Assembly: GCF_041734735.1 (NCBI RefSeq)
Contig: NC_134879.1
Location: forward strand, 1,247,848 to 1,311,847
DNA length: 64,000 nt
DNA from: Babylonia areolata
Lineage: Eukaryota > Mollusca > Gastropoda > Neogastropoda > Buccinidae
Reading direction: 5' to 3'
Under the pieces are notes generated by a model. The model had not been told where the DNA came from, searched no databases, and saw nothing but the letters and a program-made list of their open reading frames with translations. Below, in pieces: positions 1-13,885 of the stretch. The translations under genes and the position numbers were made by a program. The stretch's first letter is position 1. Each line of letters opens with the position of its first letter.

Positions 1-41
1 TTGTTTTTTTTGTATGCTCTTGATAATGAAAAAGAAAATAT

Positions 42-47
42 TTTATT
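42..47 (-). promoter_or_regulatory. Candidate INTS7 poly(A) signal
   Basis: AATAAA on the minus strand about 880 bases after the INTS7 stop. If used, the 3' UTR contains the ATGTAACGC minisatellite. No other evidence supports it. Confidence 0.4.
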
Positions 48-244
48 GACATACATCTATAGACATACACACACTATCATTAAATGCATTACATAATTTC
101 GTTTCTGTGTGGGCTTGTGTTGTGGCGCCTGTAGTGGGGGTATCTTGGGAGGGTGCACGTCTGCTTTAGCACCCGTGACAGTCTTTAGTTTTGTTCATAA
201 GTATTTTGCACCACGCCACGCCACAAGTATTTTGCGCCACGCCC

Positions 245-605
245 ACACCACGCAACCCTTTCATGTAACGCACAACACTTTCATGTAACGCGCAACTTTC
301 ATGTAACGCGCAGCGCAACACTCTTTCATGTAACGCGCAACACAACACTCTTTCATGTAACGCGCAGCGCAACACTCTTTCATGTAACGCGCAACACAAC
401 ACTCTTTCATGTAACGCACAACTCTTTCATGTAACGCGCAACACAACACTCTTTCATGTAACGCGCAACACAACACTCTTTCATGTAACGCGCAACTCTT
501 TCATGTAACGCACAACAACTTTCATGTAACGCACAACACAACACTCTTTCATGAAATGCACAACACTCTCATGTAATGCACAACACAACTTTCATGTAAT
601 GCACA
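245..605. repeat. Minisatellite, units of about 18-33 bases (TTTCATGTAACGC)
   Basis: About 15 imperfect units built on CTTTCATGTAACGC with CGCAACACAACA spacers. It lies in the presumed INTS7 3' UTR. Repeats of this unit create spurious open frames on both strands. Confidence 0.85.
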
Positions 606-929
606 CATTCACACCATTTTCCACACACACAACCCACATCATTTTTTCCTGTTTTTTTTTTTTATGTACTGCACACAAACGCATGTAACGCATTCACAAA
701 ATACACACTCACCATTCACCAAAAAACACACACCGCTCTTTTTCTTCACATCATTCACACAAACACAACAACTTTAAGAGCAGTAACATGTTCACCACAC
801 ACAAACCGCGAAACATTATACACAGCTCCTGCTGAAGCGCCAAAAGTGGACACATTCACACGCAACAACTTCCGAAAACAACACGTTCACCACACACACA
901 AACTGCAACACATTAACACACAGCTCCAG

Positions 930-1211
930 CTAATGAGCGGAGGAGGCACCAGAAGAGGCGGACACATGCGACCGCGAGACACCACCACCACTGCGGCCGC
1001 TCTGCAGGGCGTCGTTGTAGGACTTGACGCTCAGCGTGGTTCGAGGCCCCGTCTTCCAGCAGGCGCCGTTCTCGTCGACGATGGCCGCCTCCACCAGGAC
1101 GGAGTGCAGGCCCAGCACGGGGAAGGGCAGCACGAAGTTGGTGCTGAAGTACTCGTTGTGAGGCTCCACCGTCTGCGACAGCTGCACCCCCGTCTTCTCT
1201 GCCGGGTTCTG
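930..1211 (-). CDS. INTS7: INTS7 exon 20, residues 865-957 and stop
   Basis: Encodes [20 protein letters not shown], then [20 protein letters not shown], then the conserved [21 protein letters not shown] Ser/Gly-rich tail ends in TAG. The vertebrate tail is Gln-rich instead, so the extreme C-terminus is lineage-specific. The acceptor is CCGCAG. Confidence 0.95.
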   Translation of the reverse strand, partial: QNPAEKTGVQLSQTVEPHNEYFSTNFVLPFPVLGLHSVLVEAAIVDENGACWKTGPRTTLSVKSYNDALQSGRSGGGVSRSHVSASSGASSAH

Positions 1212-4200
1212 CTGCGGGGGAATTGGGGGGGGGAGGCAGGCATAATACACAGAATATGAAGAAGATGGCCGAGGGGGGGGGGTGAACGTTATTTTGTATT
1301 CCAGTCCAACCCTATCTACACAACACTCCATCTTGCGCTTTTTTGGGGAGGTATTAGATGAAGGATACCTCCCTTCCCACCTCATACAACACCCCCACCC
1401 CCAAACACCAGTGACATTTCTTAATCTCCCCACAAGATGGCAATGATTCTCCCCCTCGCCTCCCCCTACACCCGTCCCCCCACACATCCTACCTACACTT
1501 TCTCATGAATGGAATCTCTTCATGAGGAATGCAGCTGTTACTTATGACAAAAATCTTTTCCTTTTGTGTGCCTTTGAAGTATCTTTTATCCTTTCTTGTT
1601 ATGTGGGAATGACAGACTGAGCAGCCAAGTTGACATTCTCAGCACAACCTGGTCTGTCTTACCTTCAAGGAAGTTAACAGTCTATATTTCATGAGCTGTT
1701 TTGTTGTTGCTGTTTTTCAGACATGACAAGAGTTTCGTCTTTAACGCAGTTTTATCTTTTATCTAGTCGGGCAGCCCTGATATACAGCCCTGTGTAATCA
1801 GCTGGACTATTAATATCATCAGCTACAAAGTCAACGTCAATGTTAGCTGCCGCCCCCCACCCCCTCAAACCCCCCACCATCCACTCCACCCTTCCTCCCT
1901 CCACCCCAACATCCACCCACCCCCTTCCATCCTGCTACCCCTTTCACCCCCCCCCCCCCAACCCCCCTTCATCCACCCTACCCATTCCTCCCCCCTTGCC
2001 CTCCAGTTTCAGTTCCAGTAGCTCAAGGAGGCGTCACTACGTTCGGACAAATCCATATACACTACGCCACATCTGCCAAGCAGATGCCTGACCAGCAGCG
2101 TAACCCAACGCACTTAGTCAGGCCTTGAGAAAAAAAGAAAGAAAAAAAAAGCTGAATAAATAATAGATAAGCATACATAAATAAGTAAATAAATACATAA
2201 ATAGATAAATAAATAAATAATAATTATATGAAAAAAAGGTAGTAGTAATAATAATAATAATAAATAAATAAATGAATAAATAAGACAGCAATGATGGTAA
2301 ATAAGAAAAAAAAAAAAAAAGTAAAACATGAAGACACACATTCACACATACACACCCACACATGCACAACAGATATGCACCAAACACGCAGTTTCACAGA
2401 TATGAAAGCACAGTCAAATACACATAAACGTACATGAGCCCCAACACACACACATCGACAACATACATACCTTCATCTGCGGTGCCTGTGGCTGTCCGGG
2501 GGCCCTGGAGAGGAGGGAGGTGGTGAGGGTGACGCGGACGCTGTGCACGGAGCGGAAGAGGGCGGGGCGCTCCCCCCGCTGGATGACCCCCTCCACCTTC
2601 AGGGCCAGGTTGGTGTCGCTGCGGATCAGCACCGGCTCCCCAGACAGGCTGGCCTGGGGCGACAGCGCCAGCTGGGGGTGGGGGGACAACAGTAGAATGA
2701 TTAAAATATTAATAATAATAATAGGCATAAAAGAAAGATAATTTTCTTATGTCACGGGCTCCTTGGACAGGCTGGCCTGGGGCGACAGCGCCGGTGGGGG
2801 TGGGGGGACAATAGTAGAATGATTAAAATATTAATAATAATAACAATAGGCATGTATTTATTAAAAAAAGAAAGAGAATTTCTTATGTCACATGCTCCCC
2901 GGACAGGCTGGCCTGGGGCGACAGCGCCAGCTGGGAGGAGGGGGAAGAGTGTGTGTGTGAGGGAGGGGTGTGGGGGTGGGGGGATAACAGTGGAATAATT
3001 ATAATAATCGGCATCATAATAATACTACTAATATTAATGGGTATTTATCTATTTAGAAAATAAGAAGATTCTTGTTATGTCAACGGCTGGGAGGGGGAAG
3101 GGTGCGGGGGGGACAACAGTTTGGTTTACCGTCTTCCTCTCTTATTAGACGACAGAAAGTACAGAACAATGCTGCACGACTTGTCCTAGCAAAAAAAGAA
3201 ATCTGATCATGTCACACCTCTTTTGCATCAGTTACACTGGCTTCCTATAGAGTCCCGCATTTACTATAAACTAGCGACACTTGCCTTCTGACATTTTGAT
3301 GAATCTCTCCCTCCCTATCTCCCCCCCGTGCTGGAAATGCACCGGACCAAATTTCTCCAGTTGGAGATAATAAAGTTATTCTTATCTTATCTTATCTTAT
3401 ACATATTATTATCAATATCATTATCATCCCCTCCTGATTTACACACACACACACACACACAACAATACGACACAGGTTCCAGCGTGACTCACCTTGACGG
3501 TAGTGGACTGCAGAGTCTGGAAGAAGAAGCGAGGGAAGGGAAGACTTGCCTGCACCAGGGCCTGGGCCGAGCTGGTCAGGAAATCAATCAGCTGTGGACA
3601 CAGACACACTAACTGTTGTGGTGTTAATATACAAACTATTTCACCATCACATTTCTCTGTGAAAAAAAAACACTTCCAGGCTTACCTGCACCAGGACCTG
3701 GGCCGAGCTGGTCAGGAAATCAATCAGCTGTGGACACAGACACACTAACTGCTGTGGTGTTAACATACAAACTATTTCACCATCACGTTTCTCTGTGAAA
3801 AACACTCCCAGACTTGCCTGCATCAGGCCCTGGGCCGAGCTGGTCAGGAAATCAATCTGCTGTGGACACAGACACACTAACTGCTGTGGTGTTAATATAC
3901 AAACTATTTCACCATCACGTTTCTCTGTGTGAAAAACACTCCCCAGTGTCAAATGTTTCAGGGATGATGGTCTCAGTCACAGGCTTCATGTCCATGTCAA
4001 AACAACACAATGGACTTGTTCTCTTCAAACATGGCCAGGGAGCAAAGGTTATTCATTGTTCTTTTTTTTTTTTTTTAATTTCTTTTATTTATCTATTTAT
4101 TTTATTTTCATTATTATTATTATTTGTTTATTTATCTATTTATTTTTTTAATTATATTACTATTATTTATTTATTTATTTTATTTTATTTTATTTTTTCT

Positions 4201-6746
4201 CAAGGCCTGACTATGCGCGTTGGGTTACGCTGCTGGTCAGGCATCTGCTTGGCAGATGTGGTGTAGCGTATATGGATTTGTCCGAACGCAGTGACGCCTC
4301 CTTCAGCTACCGAAACTGAAACTGAAACTCTACTGGCGGGAAACAGGCTGGAGCTGTTGAGCTTTGTTACGACGTCAAAAACAGTCTTCTCAACACGACC
4401 TCTTGATATCGGCGAAAGTCACCTGTGGTGGTGCACTGTCTATTCTAACTAAAAACGCCAATGGCGGTGAAAGAGTTAACGGACACCCCACCCCTATCCT
4501 CCTTAAAGTACATTCCATTTTATATATATATATATCTACTCTGAAAGCTTCTCTGAAGGCTTTCAACATCAGCCACGACACATGGGAGCTGAATGTAATG
4601 GACAGACCAAAGTGGCGTTCAGCTGTCCACAAAGGCGCCAAATCCTGTGAGACCAACAGAATCGCTGCAGCAGAGCAACGCAGACAGGCCAGGAAAAGCA
4701 GGGCCAGCAAGTCCCCGACAGCCGCCACCATCCCCTGTCCACACTGCGTCAGAACCTTCCGGGCGCGGATTGGCCTGACCAGTCATCTGCGCACCCACAG
4801 AGCCCAACCCATCCACCCCCAGGATGACTAGATGGTCCTCCTTGATCCCGACGGATGAACCACCACACATACAACCTCTTCTCAAGCAGCTTGTTCCCTT
4901 CCTGTCCCTGACTTTTTGTAGGTTAAGTATTTTTGGGTTTTTTTAATTTTTATTTTTTTACAATTATAATTCAGGTATGGTGGCTTATTTTCCTGACTGT
5001 AGCATGATTATGATGAAGACTAAAAATACATACTTATATATTGATCTTAGAAAGAGCAAATTCAAATGAAAGCATGTATAACAGACTGATAAAGCAGACT
5101 TATTCCTGATTCTGCCATACTCTGAAGACAAATGATATTATCTTGATGAATCAGCAAATATTGAACTGTTCTCTGAAGTAAGTGAATAGCATATCAAATC
5201 TACAGAAACTGTAAGGTACATCATCATATCAAAAGTTTATGAAAAGCATTTGTTACAGTCATCACCGTGCGATGCAGCACATATGCACCAATCTGCATGA
5301 TCTGAAGACTCCTTGGACTTGGAAAGGATGCTACCATCAGAGAGGAGGGGAGTGTGGGGAGACCTAAACCAGCTTTCAACACTTTATACAACTAAGAGAA
5401 TTGTGAATGCTGAGAAATGGTGCACACTTTTAACAACTGCCAGACTCTTAACTCACTCAGTACGGCCAGTCCTCTCTTCTCCTTTACACAGACCCCTTGG
5501 ATGTCCAGTGAGTGTCTGAATGACCCAACCTTTAGCTTCCGTCGTCAGAATTGTGGTATTCTTTGTCAACATTCACATCTTCAGTATAAGAGCCTTCCGC
5601 TTGCAATATTTTGATGATGGTAATTGGGCTGAAACGCTGTTAACGTCGTCTCTTTCGCCGTTCGTATGGAGAGAGTTAAAAAGCATGCAAAACATAAGAC
5701 GCAAGCTTGACAACTGCCAGATTCTTAAAGAGCACTTTAACATAAGGTGCACTTATTTTAGAAAATGAACAGGAAGATTCCAATCTGGATGCATGCATAC
5801 ATGTGTGAGTGCACCTGACACACACACTGATGTGAGCGTCTCTTTCATCCAAGGACGAATCCTTGGCGTCCATCCGCCATGTTCCCCGTACCTTGTAATT
5901 CTTCTCAGAGCTGGTGGAGTTTTCTGGCAGGAGGATGTCGAGGTCCCTGGAGATGTTGTGCAGAACCTGCTGCATGGAGCGCTCCTTGCCGTCCCCCTTC
6001 AGGTGACCCAGGTACTGCCGCTCCCCCATCGTGCTCTGCCTGCACACACATCCACATCCACACAGACATCCACATCCACACACACATCCACATCCACACA
6101 GACATCCACATCCACACAGACATCCACACACACACACACATCCACACATCCACGCACACACACATCCGCACACACACACATCCGCACACACAGAGACACA
6201 TCCGCACAGACACATCCACACACACACATCCACGCAGACACATCCGCACACACACAGACACATCCACACACATCCACACACACACAGACACATCCACACA
6301 CATCCGCACACACACACACACACATCCGCACACACACACACAGACACATCCACACACACATCCGCACACACACACACACATCCATACACACACAGACACA
6401 TCCACACACACACACATCCGCACACACACACACATCCGCACACACACAGACACATCCACACACACACACATCCACACACACACACACATCCGCACACACA
6501 CAGACACATCCACACACACATCCACACACACACATCCGCACACACACACACATCCGCACACACACACACACATCCGCACACACACATCCACACACAAGGA
6601 TGTTGCACAATATGGGGGAACATGTGCATGTGGGTGGGATGGGCATGGTGTAATTGTGTCCGAGAATTTGTGTTCAGTGGTGTGTGTGTGTGTGTGTGTG
6701 TGTGTGAAATGGAAATGCAATTGTGTATTTCTTTATCACATTATTC

Positions 6747-6790
<44 letters not shown>

Positions 6791-9700
6791 GCATTTTGTT
6801 GTTATTGTTGCTCTTCATCTGCTTGTTTCTTCTCTCTCTCTCTCTCTCTCCCCCCTATTCTTTCTCCTTTTTTTCCTTCCTTTTAATTCTTATTTATTTT
6901 TATTTTATTTATTAAAAAAATATATTTTCATTGATGGCTTGATGTAAAAAAGCAACTGCTGCTTATTCAATTTACCATCATGAAATAAAATCTTGACTTG
7001 ACACAAACACCACACATGTATACAGTCATACAGTTTCGCACCATAACCCAATACAAAACTCAATGGAAAAAAAAATAATCAAAATTTCAATTTAAACAAT
7101 TCATGTTCATTTTTTTTATTTCTGAATACTATCTGTCTTAAATATTCCTTTTGATCCAACCACACATAACAATAACGATAACATACGAATAGGCGTTTTT
7201 TTTTCTTCTCGTTTTCTTGACTGTACTCCTTAGTTAAAAGTGCTAGTCACTAACCTGATATACATGTTATCTTAACCCTTTGAGCCCTAACCACCGCTTT
7301 ACTGGTGGTAGAGAAAAATGACATAATGCCTAGCCACCGGTTGAGCGGTGTGAAAACACTTGTGTCGCGTTTTGCTATTGGCTGACTTATATTGAAGAGC
7401 CAATCAGAAAAACTGTAATATTCTGACGTCAGCGAACGTAGTACCAACATGGCCGCGCCTTTTCACTGCGTTTTGTGCATGTGCTTTGGATAAAAAAAAG
7501 ATCGATTTCAATATAAGTCAACCAATAGCAAAACACGACACAAGTGTTTACGCACCGCTCAACCGGTGGCTAGGCATTATGTCATTTTTCTCTACCACCG
7601 GTAAAGCGGTGGTCAGGGCACTTTTTTTTTTTATATCTGCCGTGACACATTAAATACCAATTATTTGCAAATTTTGGCTCAGGAGCTCAGGCAGATGGGT
7701 TAAAACTGCTCAGGAACTGAGGGCTCAAAGGGTTAAAACAACCGTTTTTCTCTTTCTCTCACACATTCGTCGAAATAATTTTGTCCTTTTACTTTAAAAA
7801 AAAAATTTTTACACACATATGTAAATAGCCTTTTCCCATTACTTTCTATATTTCCTTTCATCAATCAATGTGGGAAGAGGTACTGACCCTGTGTTGACAG
7901 TGGAGATGATGGTAGAAATGGCCGACTTGATGCAGTCACACCCTTGCTGTAAACTCATTCCGTCAAGGAAAAAAACAACAACAAAGCGACAGGATTCAAC
8001 AAAACTTCCTCAAAACTAACAGCCACAATCATGCAAAGTCCCTCTATCTTTAAATGTCACACTAAATACGTTTAAACCCCCAAAAAACAACAACATAAAA
8101 ATAAAACAAAATTTAAAAAAGCATAGTTCAAACAGAGCACTGAACTTAATGGATGGAGTAAATTATCCATAAAAAAAGCTCAATATCAAAAGATCAATAT
8201 ATAAAAATGAAGAAAATAATTACACCCCCCCCCCCCCCTAAAGAAAAAACAACATATTATTATTATTCTATTATTACATAATCAAGCAAAAGGCTGAAGA
8301 AGCCTGCAAGCCGACCAATGATACATATGATATGAAATGATATGGCATGATATGATATATATGACATGACATTATATATATATATATATATATATGATAT
8401 GATACGACATGATATATGATATGATGTATGACATGATATATGATATAACATGATATATGATATGATGTATGACATGATATAACAAGATATATGATATGAT
8501 GTGTGATATACTTGATATGACAAGATATATGATATTTGTATTTGTATTTCTTTTCATCACAACAGATTTCTCTGTGTGAAATTCGGGCTGCTCTCCCCAC
8601 GGAGAGCGCGTCGCTACACTACAGCGCCACCCTTTTTTTTTTTTTTTTTTTTTTTTTTCCTGCGTGCAGTTTTATTTGTTGGTTTTTTTTCCTATCGAGG
8701 TGGATTTTTCTACAGAATTTTGCCAGGAACAACCCTTTTGTTGCCGTGGGTTCTTTTACGTGCGCTAAGTGCATGCTGCACACGGGACCTCGTTTTATCG
8801 TCTCATCCGAATGATATGATGTATATGACATGATATATATGATATGATATATGATATGATATACGATACGATATGCCTGTGGCATGGGCCCAGTGAAGGA
8901 GGGTGGAAAGGATACAGCATGATGTTGGAGAGGGAGGAGGGGTCCGCGTCAAAGGATGACCAGTACAGGGCCGAGATCTGCTGGCCCGTCTCGTGGCACT
9001 TCTGTACACACTTCTCCATCTGCACACCGTGCCACAACAACACTCACCCTTCAGTCGGAGATGACAATGTCGGTTGTTGTTTTTCTTTGAATCTTCTGGG
9101 ACGGTAAGCACTTGGGGATATACATTACAAATTATGCTGGCTGCACACACACACTCACACACACACACATGCAAAAATTTACTGTAATGCCCACTGGTAC
9201 TGTTTTTCACACGCACGCACGCACACACATGCACACACACACAATCACACCCATTAACTGCATCACCTGCGGCCACTGCATGCTTTCCTGCTGGTTGGTG
9301 CTATTTTTAACATACTCACACACATACACTAACCTCCCTCAAACACCCACACACAACCAAACACACACACACACCAACCCACCAAATCACACACATACAC
9401 TAATGCCCACACACACACAAACCAACCACACACCAACCCACACCCACACACAAAATCCAACTTACCTTCTGCTCAATATGCAAGCTCACCCACCCACCCA
9501 CACACCCTCACCCACCCACACACGCACACTCCTCACCCACCCACCCATCAATACCCCTCACCCACCCACACACACACACCCCCTCACCCACCCACATACA
9601 CACACCCCTCGCCCACCCACACGCACACCCCTCATCCACCCACCCACACACCCTTCACCCACCCACCCACACACACCCCTCACCCACCCACCCACACACA

Positions 9701-11044
9701 CCCCTCACCCACCCACACCCCTCACCCACCCACACCCCACCCCTCTCACCTGCTGAACCACCTGGGCCCAGCGGGTGCTCTCCTGCCCGTTGGTGCTGGC
9801 CTGGGCGGAGGCAATGGCCGGTGGGGGGGAGGAGCGGAAGGTGTTGGCCGTCAGAAGCAGCAGTCGCAGGGCGCACAGCCACCTGGTGCGGATCCGGATG
9901 TACTCGCACTGGAACTCCAGCGGGAAGCCGGGCGTGCTGGCCGCCTGTGGAGCGGTGGTGGTGGTGGTAAGACGACGAAGAAGAAAACTTTGTCACATTC
10001 TGTGCGCTGGGTGTTGCACAGCCTTAAACTACACCCCCGCACCCCTCTGCTGGAATTGAACTCCGGGTCATTCTGGGCTTTTTACAGTCACTGTGTGCCA
10101 GCCTCAAAGTACCCCTCACACCCCTGCTGGGTTTTACCTCAGGGTCTACCAATGTAACAGCCTCAACTACCCCCTGCTGGGTTTTACCTCAGGGTCTACC
10201 AATGTAACAGCCTCAACTACCCCCTGCTGGGTTTTACCTCAGGGTCTACCAATGTAACAGCCTCAACTACCCCCTGCTGGGTTTTACCTCAGGGTCTACC
10301 TGTAAAACAGCCTCAACTACCCCCTGCTGGGTTTTACCTCAGGGTCTACCAATGTAACAGCCTCAACAACCCCCAGCTGGGTTTCACCTCAGGGTCTAAG
10401 ATAAGATAAGAATAACTTTATTATCTCCAACTGGAGAAATTTGGCCAGGTGCATTATCACAACATAAACAAGTAAACAACATGGGGACCATAACTGTAAA
10501 AGCCAACAACAGCCCCTACAAATATTACGAAGATACAAATGTAAAATAATGTCACATACATCGTTTCATACATACATCCACACACTGCAGGTAATAACTA
10601 GTATTCTTAATGTAAAAACAGAAAGAATTAAGAAACATTATTTGAATATAATTATAAACATAGTCTACTATACTGCACATTGATTATAATAGACAGATAA
10701 GATAAGAATAAAGATGAATTGCAGAAAACCACAACCAGATAATCAGCACACACCCGCACCGCACATCCCCCCCCCCCCACCACCACCACCACCCACCCCA
10801 CACGCGCGGATAACTTGATTAAACAAGAGTAATAAACATATGTTCTCAAATAAAAGCATTTCACATATTCGCTTTTAAAAACATTGCAATTAATTATTAC
10901 ATCGTAATTATTAAACAGAAATATATTTAGAATATGGACGTTAGCATTAGACATATTCATTGTACATTCATCCTGCATATTGCACATTATTCTTCCTACA
11001 TATTGCACATTCATTATAACCAGTTGTCACGTTTTAAGCTCAGT

Positions 11045-11091
<47 letters not shown>

Positions 11092-13484
11092 ACAACTAGA
11101 ACAAGGTACAGCCTATCATGCACGGACACAGTTCTCAAGAATTTAAAAGGTGGATTGAACGTGGAATAAAAGTCTTCAGAGCTCTGGATTACCTCACCAT
11201 TATAATTTGAAGGATGCAAATGTGGGGAAATATCTACATTGATAGCCTGCACTGATTCTAAGCCAAAGTTAGCCCTGTTGATTATTTCAAGCAAGCCTAA
11301 AATGCCCACGATATCTATTATGAGGGAGAGGGGGGCAGAGGGAGGGGGAAGGGAGAGGGAGATCCAACAAGAGAATTTGGAAACTTCCCCACACCTTCCA
11401 GACAAAGAACAAAACACTACACCCAGTGACAATTAAGAAGTCGTCACCTTACCTATTATCAACAGGAAATTATCTATCTAAAATTACGTTTAAATGACAT
11501 ACTTACCGTGACCCAACCAGTGCAGACTCCGGCAGGGGTCTGACATACCTGTCCTGTGCAAACTACTATCCGCCTATGCGGAGAAAACGAAAGTAACTAC
11601 GGCCGATAACCTCCCGGAAGTAGGTAACCTCCCCTTTGTCCCGCTGGCTAGCGCCCTCTTTTTCCAGCAGCCATTATGACCCCTGTTCCTGTGCTCTTCA
11701 TACGGCTAAGCCTTTTCATATTTTCTGTCGGTCTGTCGATTCTCTGGCGTTCTTGTTTTTTGTCAAATTTTGTCTTCAACCAGGTCACATAATTATATGG
11801 TTCTTTCTTTCCCCCCCACCTGACATCATGTGGAGAACATGGACCAGTCCACACACTACGATGTCTCGAAAGAGACTGAAACAAAAGACTGCTCTTCTTG
11901 CCATGGTTACCTTCAGAGACACCAGCGCCCTCTGGTAGCTGTTGATGGTGGCGGCCAGGCAGGGCTGAATGTTGGAGCCGTCGGCCTTCAGGGAAGACAA
12001 CTTGAGCTGGGCGGCACACACGTGCTTCAGTCCGTGCAGCCAGTGGTAGTAGTGCTCTGAGGCCACCTGGGTGACAGGGGTCAGGGCGCAGAATACCCAA
12101 CACTTTATATTATCTCAACAAGAGAAATTCATCTGTGGTGAGAAACACACAAACGATACTGGAAAACCAGTCATTCAACATGTACACATAAAAAGACGTA
12201 CAATGTTTTAGATGTCAACCTAGGGCAAACCATGCCTACAATCAATACTCAGTCGGCAACAACAACAACAGAAGATAAGATAAGATAAGATAAGAATAAC
12301 TTTATTATCTCCAACTGGAGAAATTTGGTCAGGTGCATTATCACAACACAGACAAGTAAACAACATGGGGACCATAACTGTAAAAGCCAACAACAGCCCC
12401 TACAAATATTACGAAGATACAAATGTAAAAAATATCACATACATCGTTTCATACATACATCCACACACTGCAGGTAATAACTAGTATTCTTAATGTAAAA
12501 ACAGAAAGAATTAAGAAACATTATTTGAATATAATTATAAACATAGCCTACTATACTGCACATTGATTATAATAGATAAGAATAAAGATGAATTGCGGAA
12601 AACCACAACCAGATAATCAGCACACACCCGCCCCCCCCCCCCCACCCCACACACGCGGATAACTTGATTAAACAAGAGTAATAAACATATGTTCTCAAGT
12701 AAAAGCATTTCACATATTTGTTTTTAAAAACATTGCAATTCATTATTACATCGTAGTTATTAAACAGAAATATATCAAAACCCTGAAAAGGAACAGCTCT
12801 GTGTGGTGTCTCAAAGTACACAGTGAATGCACATTATTACTGTCATTATTATCATCATCGTTATTTCCGCTACCAAGAATGAGCTATGGATTGGTGAGGG
12901 CAAACTGTCAGATGCTGCAGCAGAAAAGCGAGCAAGCAGAAAAGGGACGGCAGCCGACAGACCAGCATCAGCTTACACATGCGATTGCTGCGACAGAGAC
13001 TGTCTCTCTCGCATCAGTCTCTACAGTCACAGGCGACGCTGCTTGGTCCAAGCAGACAGCCCAGTTAGACATTAGGTCGGATATACTCTATCCATGGTCA
13101 GCCATGACCGAAGGAGGCCTACTATTTCCGCTACCATTCAAATCATTCTGGCCCCAAATCACACAAAGCAAATCCAGGAGTCAAAAAAGGGTTATAAAGC
13201 CAGGCCCCCCCCCCCCTCCCCACTTACGCACACACCACTACGTCCCCCCTCTCTCCCCACCCACCTTGTGAGCGAGGTGGGAGAAGATGAACTCGGCGAA
13301 GGAGTACTGGCCGTAGCGCATGGCCTGCCGGGAGATCTGGTACATCTGCCAGGGGCCCGACTTGTCCACCACCACCCGCAGCGAGGCCAGCACGTCCATG
13401 GGCAGCATGCACTCCCCGGCCACTTGGAACACCACCGTGCACAGCTGGACCTTGGTCACGTCGTCAAGGATTCACGTCAGTTTG

Positions 13485-13533
<49 letters not shown>

Positions 13534-13740
13534 CGCGCGCGCGCGCGTTTGTTGTTACTGTTTTTTTGTTGTTGTTGTTTTTGTGTGTGTGTGTGTGTGT
13601 GTGTGTGCGTGCGTGTGTGTGTGTGCGCGCGCGTTTGTTGTTGTTGTTGTTGTTGTGTGTGTGTGCGTTTGTTGTTGTTGTTGTTGTTGTTGTTGTGTGT
13701 GTGTGTGTGTGCGTTTGTTGTTGTTGTTGTTGTTGTTTTG

Positions 13741-13785
<45 letters not shown>

Positions 13786-13844
13786 GTTGTTGTTGTCGTT
13801 GTTGTTGTTGTGTGTGTGTGCGCTTGTTGTTGCTGTTGTTGTTA

Positions 13845-13885
<41 letters not shown>

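Noticed and set aside
5676-6915. Long His/Thr- or Cys/Val-rich open frames on both strands
   Set aside because: They are translations of the CA/CATCC repeat in several frames, with no codon bias or family signal.
8263-8600. Tyr/Ile/Ser-rich frames
   Set aside because: Translations of the TATGATATGACATG array.
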